Part shown: piece by piece, positions 9,674 to 19,362 of the stretch
Position numbering within the stretch: the stretch's first letter is position 1
Layout of the letters: each line of letters begins with the position of its first letter
Origin: Exilispira sp964581895
Lineage (GTDB): Bacteria; Spirochaetota; JAAYUW01
Assembly (NCBI GenBank): GCA_964581895.1
Contig: CAZOPR010000007.1
Location: 31,444-95,443 of the forward strand
Direction: 5' to 3'
DNA: 64,000 nucleotides
Translations under genes and position numbers: made by a program
The notes under the pieces: model-generated
The model's database searches: none
What the model was told of the DNA's origin: nothing
What the model saw: the letters and a program-made list of their open reading frames with translations, nothing else

Positions 9674-10587
9674 TGCCTAAAATTTACACTAACTACTTTG
9701 ATAAATCGGTAAATTATGAAGCTAATAAACCGCAAAGAGACCCAGTAAATATACCTGGGTCTCCGCATACGGAGATTAGAACTTCTGCAAACGACACTAC
9801 TAGATTTAAAACAGAAGTAGTTGGTAGTATTATTTATGCAAATACCACTAAGCCGATAACCCCTAAACTTATTTTTGACCAAATCAAAAAGAGAATACCT
9901 GAAATAGTTGGTAATTGTGGGGTTACAGACGAAGTTTTTTTAGAACTTTTAAGAAGCCAAATTGCTTTGCTAACTGCTGAAGGCAATCACAAATGGAACT
10001 TTTTAGCTGTAGAACAAATTATTAACTTAAATCCTGGAAAAAGAAGCTATAAGCTACCAGATAATTACGACCAAATGATTGCAGTATGGTTTGATAGAGA
10101 CAATAGGCTCAATGATAAGCCAAGAAAAGTAGAACTAATTCAGCTAGATAGCGAAAAGAAAAACTTTATAGCCGGTGTAAATTATTTCGAGGTGGTAAAT
10201 AATGTTTTTAAGCTAATCAATTTTAGGTTTGATGACTTTTTAAATCAATGTGGAGAGTGTGGGGTGTGTCAATACTGCCAAAATTATCAAGGCCCAATAC
10301 ACTTACACTACCATATTGTTCCACAAAGCCCAGAAACTATGGAAGAAAGAATAATGTGGTTTCCCTCTAACCCTAAAGCCTTAGAATATATTAAAGAAAA
10401 GTTAATAGAAAGAATATATCAAAGAGCAGGTCAAGCACCATATATTTCACCTGACGCTAGTATTTATTTTAATGACTTAATGAAATGGGACTCTAACTAT
10501 TTTCCTATTAACAACAAGAGCTCTAGTCAATTAAGAGTTATTGATTTTAGAAATATCCATAACAAACGAGCTAGGTATTTATCATAA
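9673..10587 (+). CDS. head-tail adaptor / tail tubular A-like protein
   Basis: 304 aa. The central section (residues about 90-180) contains a stretch in the style of T7 gp11 and P22 gp4 adaptors: WNFLAVEQIINLNPGKRSYK, then a LPDNYDQMIAVWFD strand. It is directly followed by a large beta-propeller tail protein, the usual adaptor-hub gene order of podoviruses. A cysteine cluster (CGECGVCQYC, about residues 193-202) could bind metal or form disulfides and is unusual for this family. Family assignment is by pattern and gene order only. Confidence 0.55.
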   Translation: MPKIYTNYFDKSVNYEANKPQRDPVNIPGSPHTEIRTSANDTTRFKTEVVGSIIYANTTKPITPKLIFDQIKKRIPEIVGNCGVTDEVFLELLRSQIALLTAEGNHKWNFLAVEQIINLNPGKRSYKLPDNYDQMIAVWFDRDNRLNDKPRKVELIQLDSEKKNFIAGVNYFEVVNNVFKLINFRFDDFLNQCGECGVCQYCQNYQGPIHLHYHIVPQSPETMEERIMWFPSNPKALEYIKEKLIERIYQRAGQAPYISPDASIYFNDLMKWDSNYFPINNKSSSQLRVIDFRNIHNKRARYLS

Positions 10588-10613
10588 TTTTAACTCTCCA
10601 TTACGCTTAATAA

Positions 10614-12686
10614 ATGCAAAAAGACTTAAAATACGAACAGCAAAGAGCAGAGCAGTTACAAAAAGGGGTAACCAACGCTCAAAAAAAACTAAGTCAGAAA
10701 CCCATAGCCTTTGGAAACGCTCAGTGGGTTGGTTTTGGTAGGTCTTTGCCATATACAAGAATGCCAGAAGGGTATGGTATATTGTCTCTCAATAATATAC
10801 CAAATTATGGATATATAGAAAAGCCTTTTGGATACAGGTTTGTTGGCAACCATTTACCAGGCCAATTTAACTCAGATGATTGGTTTGGATTAGTTTGTGG
10901 GGAATTCTGTTCTAGTTTTAGTAGAAGTCAAGAAGAGGACTTAGAGGAGGATACTGGTGTGTTTAAAATTGTAAAAAATAAAATAACAGGTGAAACTCAA
11001 TTTTGGACTTTAAGTCAAGACGGACTTTGGATATTAACTCAGCCATATGAAGATTACTGGATTACACAAAATGGGAACATAACAGAAAATGTTAGTCCTC
11101 AAAAACCCTATGTTTTTAAGGGTTCTCAGTTTTCGTATGCTACTTACAAGGGTGCATTGTATATTTGCTCAGGCGAAGAAAATTTAGCTGGGTCAAATGG
11201 TAAAGCTAATGGTCTTTTAAGATGGGACGGACAAGTTTGGGATAGCATTGATTGTGGCAAATCTGGTTTCCCAAAAAATTTAATTAAGTTTAGAAATAAA
11301 ACTGCATACGATGCCAATGACCCTAAATTACCACCTGTTGACCCAAATTTTAGATTTTATGATAGCGATGCAGACTTTAATCCAAGTATAGTTATTTTAT
11401 ACAAAGAAAGGCTTTTAATATCAGGAGACTTGACAAACCCTATTCAAGTAAAATTATCTGAATGGAATAATCCTGATAACTTTGTTGATAACGCCCTAGG
11501 CATACAAAATACTCCTTTGACTACTGCTGATGGGGCTAGGGCCTCAAGTTTTATTCTACCCACTGATTGCGAAGCTATTACAGCAATGCAAAACTTTAAT
11601 GATAGCGTGTATATAGCAACTGACAAGGGCTGGTATATATATAATCTAGTTCAGCAAGAAGCAGGTGATAATTTACAATTTCAATTAGATAGCGTAATTG
11701 CTAACAATTATTCCTCTGCTGGAAGCCCAAGCCAATATGCTACCGCTGCTTTTCAAAACAGACTTTATTTTGTAGCTGACTACCACGTAATTCCAGAAAT
11801 TTCTAATTACGAGCTTCAGTTTGGAAGTTCTAATATACGACCAGTAGCTGCTTATAGAAAGCTAACCAATTTTATTGACGATTTTATGTATAATGTAGAC
11901 TTGACTGAAGCCTGCATAGGTATTTATGGGGACAAGATATTAGTTGGTTGCAATTATGGAAGAACCTTAGGAGAGGGAAATAATATAACTATAGTCTGTT
12001 GTCCCTTTAACTTGTCAGGAAAAGATATAACTTGGGGATTTACTATATTAGATTATTTACAGCCAAGGTTTTTTTTCCAAAATAACCGAGGGTGTTACTT
12101 CATGGATTACAACAGTGGAGAAGTCTATAAAATAACTCCAGCTCAGTTTGGTATCCAAATCCCGAACATAAACAACGAGGCTGATAAACCTACTGCTCCA
12201 AATCCAATATCAATATGGCAAACGGGTTGGACAGGTTACGACATAGCTAAAGATAGCTCTATCTCTGAAAAAGTATTAAACAAGTTATTAATCTATGGGT
12301 ATTTTTCTGAAAACACTAAATTAAGAATAAGACTAATTTCTGAAAACGGATTTGAATCAGAAAGTGACGCCTGTGGTTCAAGGGAATGGGTGTTTGAAGA
12401 AGAGTGCTTAAAGCCGGACATACCTCAAAATAACGAAATAGGAGAATTGAACCAAGTTCTTACTCCAGATATAAACTATTTGTATAGAGCACCGTATTAT
12501 AGTTTCAACTTCCAATTTCCAGTAGGAGAAAATTATATCAAATACAAGTCTTTAAGTATAATTATAGAAGTTCTGAATAGCAGATATTTTAGAATAGAAA
12601 ATATAGTTGGACTTGCTTCACAAATTTCAGTAGATGGAAATTGTGGGGTTATTAAGCCTAAGTTTGTGGAAGCTACTACTTTGTAA
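10614..12686 (+). CDS. beta-propeller tail hub (P22 gp10 / T7 gp12-like)
   Basis: 690 aa. After a short coiled-coil N-terminus (residues 1-30) the protein is made of blades typical of phage stabilisation or tubular-B proteins: KERLLISGDLTNPIQVKLSE (about 265), then AITAMQNFNDSVYIATDKGW (about 325), then AAFQNRLYFVADYHV and FQNNRGCYFMDYNSG. Such proteins extend the portal-adaptor complex into a short tail. Placed 26 bp after the adaptor gene. Its presence is the main reason for inferring a podovirus-like tail. Confidence 0.65.
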   Translation: MQKDLKYEQQRAEQLQKGVTNAQKKLSQKPIAFGNAQWVGFGRSLPYTRMPEGYGILSLNNIPNYGYIEKPFGYRFVGNHLPGQFNSDDWFGLVCGEFCSSFSRSQEEDLEEDTGVFKIVKNKITGETQFWTLSQDGLWILTQPYEDYWITQNGNITENVSPQKPYVFKGSQFSYATYKGALYICSGEENLAGSNGKANGLLRWDGQVWDSIDCGKSGFPKNLIKFRNKTAYDANDPKLPPVDPNFRFYDSDADFNPSIVILYKERLLISGDLTNPIQVKLSEWNNPDNFVDNALGIQNTPLTTADGARASSFILPTDCEAITAMQNFNDSVYIATDKGWYIYNLVQQEAGDNLQFQLDSVIANNYSSAGSPSQYATAAFQNRLYFVADYHVIPEISNYELQFGSSNIRPVAAYRKLTNFIDDFMYNVDLTEACIGIYGDKILVGCNYGRTLGEGNNITIVCCPFNLSGKDITWGFTILDYLQPRFFFQNNRGCYFMDYNSGEVYKITPAQFGIQIPNINNEADKPTAPNPISIWQTGWTGYDIAKDSSISEKVLNKLLIYGYFSENTKLRIRLISENGFESESDACGSREWVFEEECLKPDIPQNNEIGELNQVLTPDINYLYRAPYYSFNFQFPVGENYIKYKSLSIIIEVLNSRYFRIENIVGLASQISVDGNCGVIKPKFVEATTL

Positions 12687-12688
12687 AC

Positions 12689-12732
12689 CCAGCCGCAAAA
12701 CCACTATTTCTTTAGGCTAGTAGGTAGTTCAC
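12689..12732 (+). repeat. TnpB right-end-like hairpin relic (copy A)
   Basis: CCAGCCGC, then a GGCTAGTAGGTAGTTCAC end, immediately after the tail-hub stop codon. It matches the inverse of the copy at 28113-28156, including the promoter that follows 28 bp downstream. Confidence 0.65.
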
Positions 12733-12760
12733 TTTGAATAGTAAAGCTAAACCAGTCAGT

Positions 12761-12789
12761 TTGCTAAATTTTTACTAAACCAGTATAAT
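12761..12789 (+). promoter_or_regulatory. strong sigma70-like promoter
   Basis: TTGCTA at 12761-12766, 17 bp, TATAAT at 12784-12789; leader of about 16 nt to ATG 12812. The same promoter block, differing by one base, occurs inverted at 28073-28101. Confidence 0.85.
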
Positions 12790-12811
12790 AAAGATAGTTA
12801 ATTATATATTT

Positions 12812-13159
12812 ATGTATCCACAAAATTACGCATACACAGTCGGACAAAATACTTACTACGGAGTTTATGTCAATCCAATAAACGACCTTCCTTACACTAT
12901 TGGCCAATGTAACTATTCGCCAAACTATCCTTGCTTTAGGAGTAAAATTCTAAGCCAAACTGTAATTGAAAGCCGTCCTTATAATCCAAAAGAATTTGGC
13001 ACTATGAACAAAATTGCCAATTTCTTGAGTGATTTAGTAGCTGGGCAAAATGCTGAAGTATTAGCTACTGTAGATAATACCGCTATTACTTTAACAAACA
13101 ACGAAATTGCAGAAATCTTGGCTGACTTTAGAGATATTCTTATAGTTCAACAAAATTAA
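12812..13159 (+). CDS. small virion/fibre-associated protein
   Basis: 115 aa. The N-terminal 45 residues are rich in Tyr, Asn, Pro and Cys (QNYAYTVGQNTYYGVYVNP), like the heads of the fibre proteins at 275 and 13170. The C-terminal half is predicted helical. Likely an accessory structural protein transcribed from its own strong promoter together with the next two genes. No named family is recognised. Confidence 0.55.
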   Translation: MYPQNYAYTVGQNTYYGVYVNPINDLPYTIGQCNYSPNYPCFRSKILSQTVIESRPYNPKEFGTMNKIANFLSDLVAGQNAEVLATVDNTAITLTNNEIAEILADFRDILIVQQN

Positions 13160-13169
13160 ACCATAAAAA

Positions 13170-14798
13170 ATGTCTAGCTGTAATTCTTGTAATACAGGAG
13201 GCCAAACTTACACAACCCAACCATATAATTATGGTTTAAGTCCTGCCGCTCAAACTAATGGAGCTGGTTGCCCTGTAAGCACAGCTCCTAAAACCATGAC
13301 CGTGAGTGTTTGCCCTCCTCAAAGTTCACAATACTACGCCTACGAAACTTGTGGAGTTAATACTGCTACCTATGATAAGCCGTGGATAGATACTTACTTA
13401 AGAAATAACTTTTTGTTTGGCCACAGAGTTATTGACCAGGAAAGTGGTTTTACTGACCTTTCTCTTATACCTCAATATTTAATGAGTTGGTGTCCGGCTC
13501 AGACTGCACCTAACTCACCAGGTATTAAAGTTGGAGACTGCTTTACGCTTAATGGTAAAGACGGGCAATGGCAAAGATACATAAGAATAGTTGGGACTAA
13601 TGCCTACATGTATATTCGCAATCTCCATACAGGAGAGGAGCTTAGTGAGGGTAGTTGGAACTTTGGCATTCCTAATTGCGCCATTATAGATTTAGATGCT
13701 AGTAAGCTAACCAATGTTTGCGACATTTTTGTTAAAACTGCAGAGCCAGTAAGTAATTACTTTGACCAAAGCACAGGCATTTTGCCAAGTAACTATAGAA
13801 CTTTGCCTATAGTCTATTCCGACTCTACAAATTGCAAATTATTGGCTTTGCTTAAATGTCAAGATGTTAGGGCTTGTGTAATTCCTAGTTTAGTAACACC
13901 CAAAGGCCCTCTTTGGAGCTATGACCCAATAGCTGATACACAGCCAATACTTCAACCTCAAAACTTAGATTGTTTAGTTAATGTATGTATTGATGGGCAA
14001 ACAGTGAGAGCAGCAAACCCAGGTGGCACTGGTATTCCTGGCCAAACAAAAGGAGGGGCTGGTGAAACTGATGGAGGAACTATTTTAACAGCCTATACCT
14101 ATGTTAATGACAAGTATTTAACTGGGGATGGGACTCTTGCTAATCCTATTGATATTAAAGAAAACTCACTAGACGGAGAAGTTATAAAGAAATGTGATAA
14201 TATAAATCCTGGTTTTGTTACACTAGACGATTTCATTTACATGTTCTCTTGGAGTTTTTACGATGGTCAGACTAGGTGGTCTCAGGGTGGTAGCATAGGA
14301 GGAGTGTATAATGTTGATTACACTGGCTCGGATGAAATCTCTATTGTTGACTTTGATGGAGGTGGTGCTCCAACACCATCTATTGTTGGCTTTAGAAATA
14401 TAAGTATTAGAACACCAGAAATACCCTGTGATGGAAAAAAATGGGTTGCAAGAATTAATTTGCTATATCGACAATCTGGCTCAGCAGAAACTGATAGCGA
14501 CTTTAATAATGTAAGAGCTGGCATTGATAGCATTACTAACGGAACTATTTTCCCAGATAATTCAAAGAAAGTAACCTTATACGCTAATTTTGTAGACGAT
14601 GACGGTTTAATGGATTCGGCTGGTCTTTCAGGAGGAGGAAGCACCTTAGCTTTGCTAGACGGAGATACTAATGTAAATATGAGGATATTTAACCAAAGAA
14701 TATATCCAAATAACTCCTCAAACCCAGCAAACAATAGACAACTGCTTGGTTTTGTAACGGTATCTATAAATATCTTGGGCATGCACGATGCTTTGTAG
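13170..14798 (+). CDS. cysteine-rich virion structural protein
   Basis: 542 aa with a Cys/Gly/Thr-rich N-terminus (MSSCNSCNTGGQTY) and many further cysteines (about 20). The middle contains a small beta-barrel-like stretch (IKVGDCFTLNGKDGQWQRYI, residues about 115-135). The C-terminal 150 residues look like a globular beta domain (TPSIVGFRNISIRTPEIPCDG). It sits ten bases after the preceding gene in a fibre operon. Probably a fibre or base component; no enzymatic signature is seen. Confidence 0.55.
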   Translation: MSSCNSCNTGGQTYTTQPYNYGLSPAAQTNGAGCPVSTAPKTMTVSVCPPQSSQYYAYETCGVNTATYDKPWIDTYLRNNFLFGHRVIDQESGFTDLSLIPQYLMSWCPAQTAPNSPGIKVGDCFTLNGKDGQWQRYIRIVGTNAYMYIRNLHTGEELSEGSWNFGIPNCAIIDLDASKLTNVCDIFVKTAEPVSNYFDQSTGILPSNYRTLPIVYSDSTNCKLLALLKCQDVRACVIPSLVTPKGPLWSYDPIADTQPILQPQNLDCLVNVCIDGQTVRAANPGGTGIPGQTKGGAGETDGGTILTAYTYVNDKYLTGDGTLANPIDIKENSLDGEVIKKCDNINPGFVTLDDFIYMFSWSFYDGQTRWSQGGSIGGVYNVDYTGSDEISIVDFDGGGAPTPSIVGFRNISIRTPEIPCDGKKWVARINLLYRQSGSAETDSDFNNVRAGIDSITNGTIFPDNSKKVTLYANFVDDDGLMDSAGLSGGGSTLALLDGDTNVNMRIFNQRIYPNNSSNPANNRQLLGFVTVSINILGMHDAL

Positions 14799-14809
14799 AA
14801 AAATATAAG

Positions 14810-15730
14810 ATGTCTGATTTTATACAATACGCTGATACAGCAAACGAAGCCTTTAAAAGAGTAGCTTACGGGACAGACTCGCTATTTTATTCTAATCCTA
14901 ATTCTCAGCCAGGGCCTAGTTATTCTATTAGAAATCAATTTGAAAACCCTTTTGGCTGGACAAAACCAATTATGAGAATAGGACTAACATTGTATTCTCA
15001 ATCAGGTTTTTGGGTGCAGTTAGTCCACTTAGATTTAGGGGCTAAAATAGATTTCCTAACCGCAAGTTTAAATACTGATGGTGTAGGATTTGGAAACAAA
15101 AACGGCAACCAACCTACTTTTACCAGGAATTTAATTACAGACGCTTTAAATGACTATGTAGGTCTTAGTGTTACAAATTACTCTGTAATAAACGGAGCGT
15201 TTTTTGCTAATGATGGAGCTGCTACTCCAGACCCAACTCAATTATCTTTTCCATATAAAGATACTCTAAGCCAATCTGACGGTTTTGAACTAGATAGTGG
15301 AGTTACTACTAAAAAAATGCTTAAAAAGTTCTCTGACAGGTTTGAAATAGCTGATTATGTTGACCCTACTACTCAACAAATAACAGACGGAGAAAGTGTA
15401 GCTAGTCTTTACGGAAATCCTTATGAATACATAGTCGGCCTTTCTACTGCTGACACAAGCAAATCTCCAACTAGCTCTGTTGGTAGGACTATGATAGGCC
15501 TTAGAGATGATAATGAAGATGGGAAATTTGAAACCTGTCTTTTACTTGTTTCTAGCGGTAGCACGCAAAGCGATGCAGTAACTAAACTAGCCGACTTTGG
15601 AGTATCTAGTTCAAACATTATTATTTTAGACGGCGGTGGCTCTTCTCAATTTGTTTCTGTAGATAGCGAATACTTGACCACTGGGAGAACCTTACCTCAA
15701 TTCATTGGAATATCTGCACCTAGAATTTAG
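14810..15730 (+). CDS. phosphodiester glycosidase-domain protein (NAGPA/DUF2233-like)
   Basis: 306 aa. Residues 115-306 match the phosphodiester glycosidase fold: an INGAFFANDG motif (family N-G-x-F-F), an RTMIGL motif, LLLVSSG, DAVTKLADFGVSSSNIIILD and the family hallmark LDGGGSSQF. The family removes GlcNAc or similar sugars from phosphodiester-linked glycans. As the last gene of a fibre operon it may trim host surface polymer such as teichoic acid or capsule. The N-terminal 110 residues are a virion-type beta domain. It overlaps the convergent gene at 15720 by 11 bp. Confidence 0.75.
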   Translation: MSDFIQYADTANEAFKRVAYGTDSLFYSNPNSQPGPSYSIRNQFENPFGWTKPIMRIGLTLYSQSGFWVQLVHLDLGAKIDFLTASLNTDGVGFGNKNGNQPTFTRNLITDALNDYVGLSVTNYSVINGAFFANDGAATPDPTQLSFPYKDTLSQSDGFELDSGVTTKKMLKKFSDRFEIADYVDPTTQQITDGESVASLYGNPYEYIVGLSTADTSKSPTSSVGRTMIGLRDDNEDGKFETCLLLVSSGSTQSDAVTKLADFGVSSSNIIILDGGGSSQFVSVDSEYLTTGRTLPQFIGISAPRI

Positions 15731-16337
15731 AATTGTCCATAAGAACTTGTTTGCAAAAATCTAAAACGACGCTTTTGTCTTCGGCTTGACTTTCGTGCAC
15801 AAAAGCTACTAATACAAGCAAACCATCTAGCACTTCCTTATTAATAGCATATTCTACTAAGTGAATTGATAAAAACCAGTCTAACATTAAGCAAGCATAC
15901 TTTTTATTTCCATTGGGCAGGTAATTGCCCTTAATTAAGTAATAAAACAAAGCTATTGCTTTATCAGATATATCTGGGTAAATTTCTATCTCGTTGTAGC
16001 ACTGAAACACATTTTGAAACAAACTCTTAAAATTAGAATGTAGAAAATTATTGGGGTGAGGAAAATTATCAAGCCAGGTTTGGTTTTTGTAAATCTTAGG
16101 AGAGTCCTTTATTCGTTGAATATCAGTAAGTCTGTAAGATAAAGCAAAGCTCCGCAAATAAGGAACATACGAATACTTCAAATTACGATTTTGGTCTATT
16201 TCGGCTTGACAGATTAGCTTTAACCTTAAATAGTTAGCTTGACTAGAATCAACCTTAAGATTGCCGTTTTCATATTCATCTATTTTTTCAAATAAACTTC
16301 TGAATAATAAAATCCGGTTTTTAGTATTTATGGCCAC
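15720..16337 (-). CDS. unknown helical protein, GTG start
   Basis: 205 aa, Leu/Lys-rich and predicted all-helical, no recognised family. The only good start is GTG at 16337. Upstream on the same strand TTGACT (16366-16371), 17 bp and a weak -10 (TTTCAT, 16343-16348) place +1 almost on the GTG, so the mRNA would be leaderless. The start overlaps the divergent gene at 16330 by 8 bp. Confidence 0.6.
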   Translation of the reverse strand: MAINTKNRILLFRSLFEKIDEYENGNLKVDSSQANYLRLKLICQAEIDQNRNLKYSYVPYLRSFALSYRLTDIQRIKDSPKIYKNQTWLDNFPHPNNFLHSNFKSLFQNVFQCYNEIEIYPDISDKAIALFYYLIKGNYLPNGNKKYACLMLDWFLSIHLVEYAINKEVLDGLLVLVAFVHESQAEDKSVVLDFCKQVLMDNSKF

Positions 16338-16761
16338 AACTGATGAAAGACCAAATAATAAAACAAGTCAAAACTTTTCCAATTTTAGCTTAAAGTTAAC
16401 TACTAAAGAAGTATTAGAAAACACAAATATCATAGGGTTCTTAAGCTTTACTTACCTAGATTGTTTTGAGTTCAAACATTGCACAGTCTATAGAAACAAA
16501 AAAAACAAAAAAAACAAATACATGTTAGCAGTCAGTTTTGCTCGTAATAAAGAAAAAAGAAACGGAGTGGACATAGTTTTTTTAAACAAATTTTTACAAA
16601 GGGAGTTTGAGGAACAGGCGTTTTCCTTTTTGATAAAGAAACTAGACCTAAATAAATATGAAATTATAGACAATTTTGATTTGCTTTTAGATGACGAAAG
16701 TTTTGTAAAAGATGTTTTAGATGAATATGAAAATTGCGAGTTTGAAGAAGCCGGCATTTAA
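16330..16761 (+). CDS. unknown small charged protein
   Basis: 143 aa from ATG 16330. A longer upstream reading would run through the divergent gene and is not supported. Lys/Asn/Phe-rich, with an acidic C-terminus (DEYENCEFEEAGI). No family is recognised. Both ends overlap neighbours: the start overlaps the GTG gene and the stop overlaps the terminase stop by 4 bp. Confidence 0.55.
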   Translation: MATTDERPNNKTSQNFSNFSLKLTTKEVLENTNIIGFLSFTYLDCFEFKHCTVYRNKKNKKNKYMLAVSFARNKEKRNGVDIVFLNKFLQREFEEQAFSFLIKKLDLNKYEIIDNFDLLLDDESFVKDVLDEYENCEFEEAGI

Positions 16762-18833
16762 AAGTTACCCCTGACCTTTCTTCCAGTATTTTTGCTAAAC
16801 ATATTATTAATTACATAGTTTTGCATAGGGCTAATCTGCGGGTTTGGATTATAGCTTTCATACTTATCCCAATAGCTTCTAATTAGTGGTAAATAGGTAT
16901 CTTTTCTCATTTCAATCAGCTCAATAGGATAAGTGAACGAATCGTAGAAGTCATCTCTTATTTTAGCAGGCTCAATTTGATTTTGGGCATTTATCTTAAG
17001 TCTAGCAGACTTAAAGAAGTTTATTAAATTTACACAATTATCAGTAATAAAAATTTTTCTTCCAGGCACTTTATTATCAAAAGGATGTTGATATTTGTAA
17101 CCAGTATCGCTATTTAATGGCCTGTATTCAGTTTCTAAAAAATAGTTATTAAAAGAAACTTGTTTTTCTGGCCAATCTCTTTTGTAAGATTTGAAAATAC
17201 CTCTGTTAGTGTCAGCTCGTCTATCATTTCTTAAAAGTGGGGAGCTATCTATTATTTCGGAATAGGAATTGCTTCGTGAGTTCCCTGCACTTCGTCTTGT
17301 CCACATAATGCTATCGGCTACTATAGGAATACCTTCACTAAGCAAAGAATACCAAACTTCAGCTATATTTTCTGGGGTAGGGTTAGCGACCAAAACTTCT
17401 TCATAAGCTACATACTGGAATTGATTGGGAAATTGCAATAGAGGTATGCAGGCAATTTTCACAGCTACAGATACAGAACCACTTTTTTTACTAAGATGGC
17501 TTAGGTCAAGCATTTGTTTAGTTTCCTGCAAACCATAATCAAAGCCAGCGATAGAATAATAATTTTCAGGAGTAAATTTATCTTGAGGTATGACAGTTAT
17601 ATTTTCCTTGAAGTCAAATATTTTTAAGTCAGCTGCATCAAATTTCATTCTATACTCCCTTTGATATTGTTCCTCTGTGATTTCTCCAACTGGATTATCC
17701 TTTACAAAAACAATATCATATTTTCTTTTACCGTCTTTACCCACAATGTAACCTCCGTCATTATCTTTTTTAAATTCTACCTTGTGTATTTTTTGCCGGG
17801 TTAATTGAATGTTAGCAAACCTTCTTTCTCCCTCGTAAGTGTAAGGAAAAATCTTTTCAAGGTCTCCGATGCACCAAGCTACTCTTCTAGTAGTTACTCT
17901 GACTTTTTCTAATGCGTCAGCAATGTTATCGTCCATTATAGGTATTTCCATATTTAATTCGCTTGCATATATGTCTAATCCAGACTTTTCATACTTAATT
18001 AGGTCTGGACTATTAACTACTTTCAAAAACGCCTCATAGAGCCAATTATATGGGTCTGTTTCATTTGGAGTGCCAGCAAATATCTGCCAGCCATCTTGAC
18101 TGTTAATAGCAGGGCTAATTGTTCCAAAAGGGCTTTTTTTGTATTGGCCTATTTCCTCTCCATATAATCCTTTTAGTTTAAGACCACGAATAGCATTGTT
18201 AATGTTGTGATTGGCGGCAAAGCAAATCATACTAGCTCCAGTATAAAATTTGCCAGAGTAGTGCAGTTGAGACTTTTTTCCTTCGCCTGAATTACTTAAA
18301 TCTTCAATAAAAAGTTTTACATAATAGCCATTCTCTTCTTCACCTGGTTTATACATGGCTAGAGGTTGCGAATCAGATTTAAACCAAAGATTGTATAAAT
18401 TTTCGTCATAATTTGGGTTTTTCCGTGTTTCTATTCGAGAGTTAAAATTATTAACTACTTCTATATACTCCATAAATTTTAAATCCATAGCTTTTTTCCA
18501 CCAGCCTACTGGTTTAACATAAATAGCATTTATATCATAAACGCTGTTTGCTCCTCCAAAAGGTTCAAGTAAAATATCTTCTATTAGTTTGTTTTTTATA
18601 TCTCCCTCCATAGGAGAAAGAGTTACAACTGTTTGCCCAGGTTTTACAGTCTTTAATGTTTTATCAAAGAAAATGCTTGAATTAACGGTAGATTTACCCT
18701 GTTGGCGACTAATTAAACTATAAACTACATCGGATTTATTTGCTTCTTCCATTACAGCCTTTTGCATTTCAGACATATCCCTGCTAGGGATTTTATCTAT
18801 AAAAATTGGTTCATAGGTTATTTTTCTTGGCAT
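16758..18833 (-). CDS. terL: terminase large subunit
   Basis: 691 aa, the packaging motor: an ATPase that drives DNA into the prohead and a nuclease that cuts it. Visible motifs are a Walker A-type loop SRQQGKST (about residues 42-49) and a Walker B-like LKGLYGEEIGQ (about 225). A coupling motif IFAGTPNE follows at about 253. The RNase H-like nuclease begins IAGFDYG near residue 433. Length and order fit phage TerL. The start ATG 18833 lies about 100 bp downstream of the J-domain gene on the same strand. No small terminase is recognised in the window. Confidence 0.85.
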   Translation of the reverse strand: MPRKITYEPIFIDKIPSRDMSEMQKAVMEEANKSDVVYSLISRQQGKSTVNSSIFFDKTLKTVKPGQTVVTLSPMEGDIKNKLIEDILLEPFGGANSVYDINAIYVKPVGWWKKAMDLKFMEYIEVVNNFNSRIETRKNPNYDENLYNLWFKSDSQPLAMYKPGEEENGYYVKLFIEDLSNSGEGKKSQLHYSGKFYTGASMICFAANHNINNAIRGLKLKGLYGEEIGQYKKSPFGTISPAINSQDGWQIFAGTPNETDPYNWLYEAFLKVVNSPDLIKYEKSGLDIYASELNMEIPIMDDNIADALEKVRVTTRRVAWCIGDLEKIFPYTYEGERRFANIQLTRQKIHKVEFKKDNDGGYIVGKDGKRKYDIVFVKDNPVGEITEEQYQREYRMKFDAADLKIFDFKENITVIPQDKFTPENYYSIAGFDYGLQETKQMLDLSHLSKKSGSVSVAVKIACIPLLQFPNQFQYVAYEEVLVANPTPENIAEVWYSLLSEGIPIVADSIMWTRRSAGNSRSNSYSEIIDSSPLLRNDRRADTNRGIFKSYKRDWPEKQVSFNNYFLETEYRPLNSDTGYKYQHPFDNKVPGRKIFITDNCVNLINFFKSARLKINAQNQIEPAKIRDDFYDSFTYPIELIEMRKDTYLPLIRSYWDKYESYNPNPQISPMQNYVINNMFSKNTGRKVRGNF

Positions 18834-18934
18834 TTTTTTGCTTTAAGTGATTAGTCAACCAAAAAGTTACGGTTATAGTCTTTTTTAATTTTGTTCTGCT
18901 AGCCTTTAATTCTTTAAAAAAAGAGGCCCTATGC

Positions 18935-19342
18935 TTAATTAAGGATTTCAATATATCTTTGCTTTTTCTCTGTCGGAACATAAAAAATGGTTTTAATGTC
19001 TTCAACCCAAATTTTTTCAAAACTGCCCAATATTAAAGGAGAAGAGGCTGTCCCATATCCTGTCTTTTTAGGCTCTAAAACAACTCGCTTAACCCCATTT
19101 TGGATTGTAAAGTTAAATAGGTTATGAACATTCTTTTTTATGTAATTTTTCTTGCTCTCTTTTGAATTCAATACATCGTAAGCCTTCTTAATTAAATCAA
19201 ATTGTTTGGGTTTTCCTCCTTTATCGGGGTGATGCAGATGTGCTTTTGCGTAGTATGCACTTTTTAGATTGCTGGTATCACAAAGGTAAGATACGCCTAA
19301 AATTTTAAAATAATTGACAAACTTATTACTTTGGTTTTCCAT
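18935..19342 (-). CDS. J-domain (DnaJ-like) cochaperone
   Basis: 135 aa. Residues 8-70 are a J domain with the diagnostic HPDKGG loop (HLHHPDKGGKPKQ) between two helices and the AYDVLNSKES end. The remainder (residues 70-135) is an unknown tail without Gly/Phe or zinc-finger regions, so this is a class C type protein that would stimulate a host DnaK. It lies directly upstream of terL on the same strand; with Cpn60 at 56-57.7 kb it gives the phage two chaperone components. An AGAGGA sequence three bases before the ATG may act as an SD. Confidence 0.88.
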   Translation of the reverse strand: MENQSNKFVNYFKILGVSYLCDTSNLKSAYYAKAHLHHPDKGGKPKQFDLIKKAYDVLNSKESKKNYIKKNVHNLFNFTIQNGVKRVVLEPKKTGYGTASSPLILGSFEKIWVEDIKTIFYVPTEKKQRYIEILN

Positions 19343-19362
19343 TCCTCTATAATTAAAGCAAA

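Noticed and set aside
10541..10741. 66-codon frame bridging adaptor and tail-hub genes
   Set aside because: Overlaps both genes in another frame and has no start signal.
18811..19020. Lys-rich 55-69 codon frame between the J-domain and terminase genes
   Set aside because: It starts with TTG or an internal ATG, overlaps the J-domain gene and lacks RBS or promoter; composition alone is not enough.
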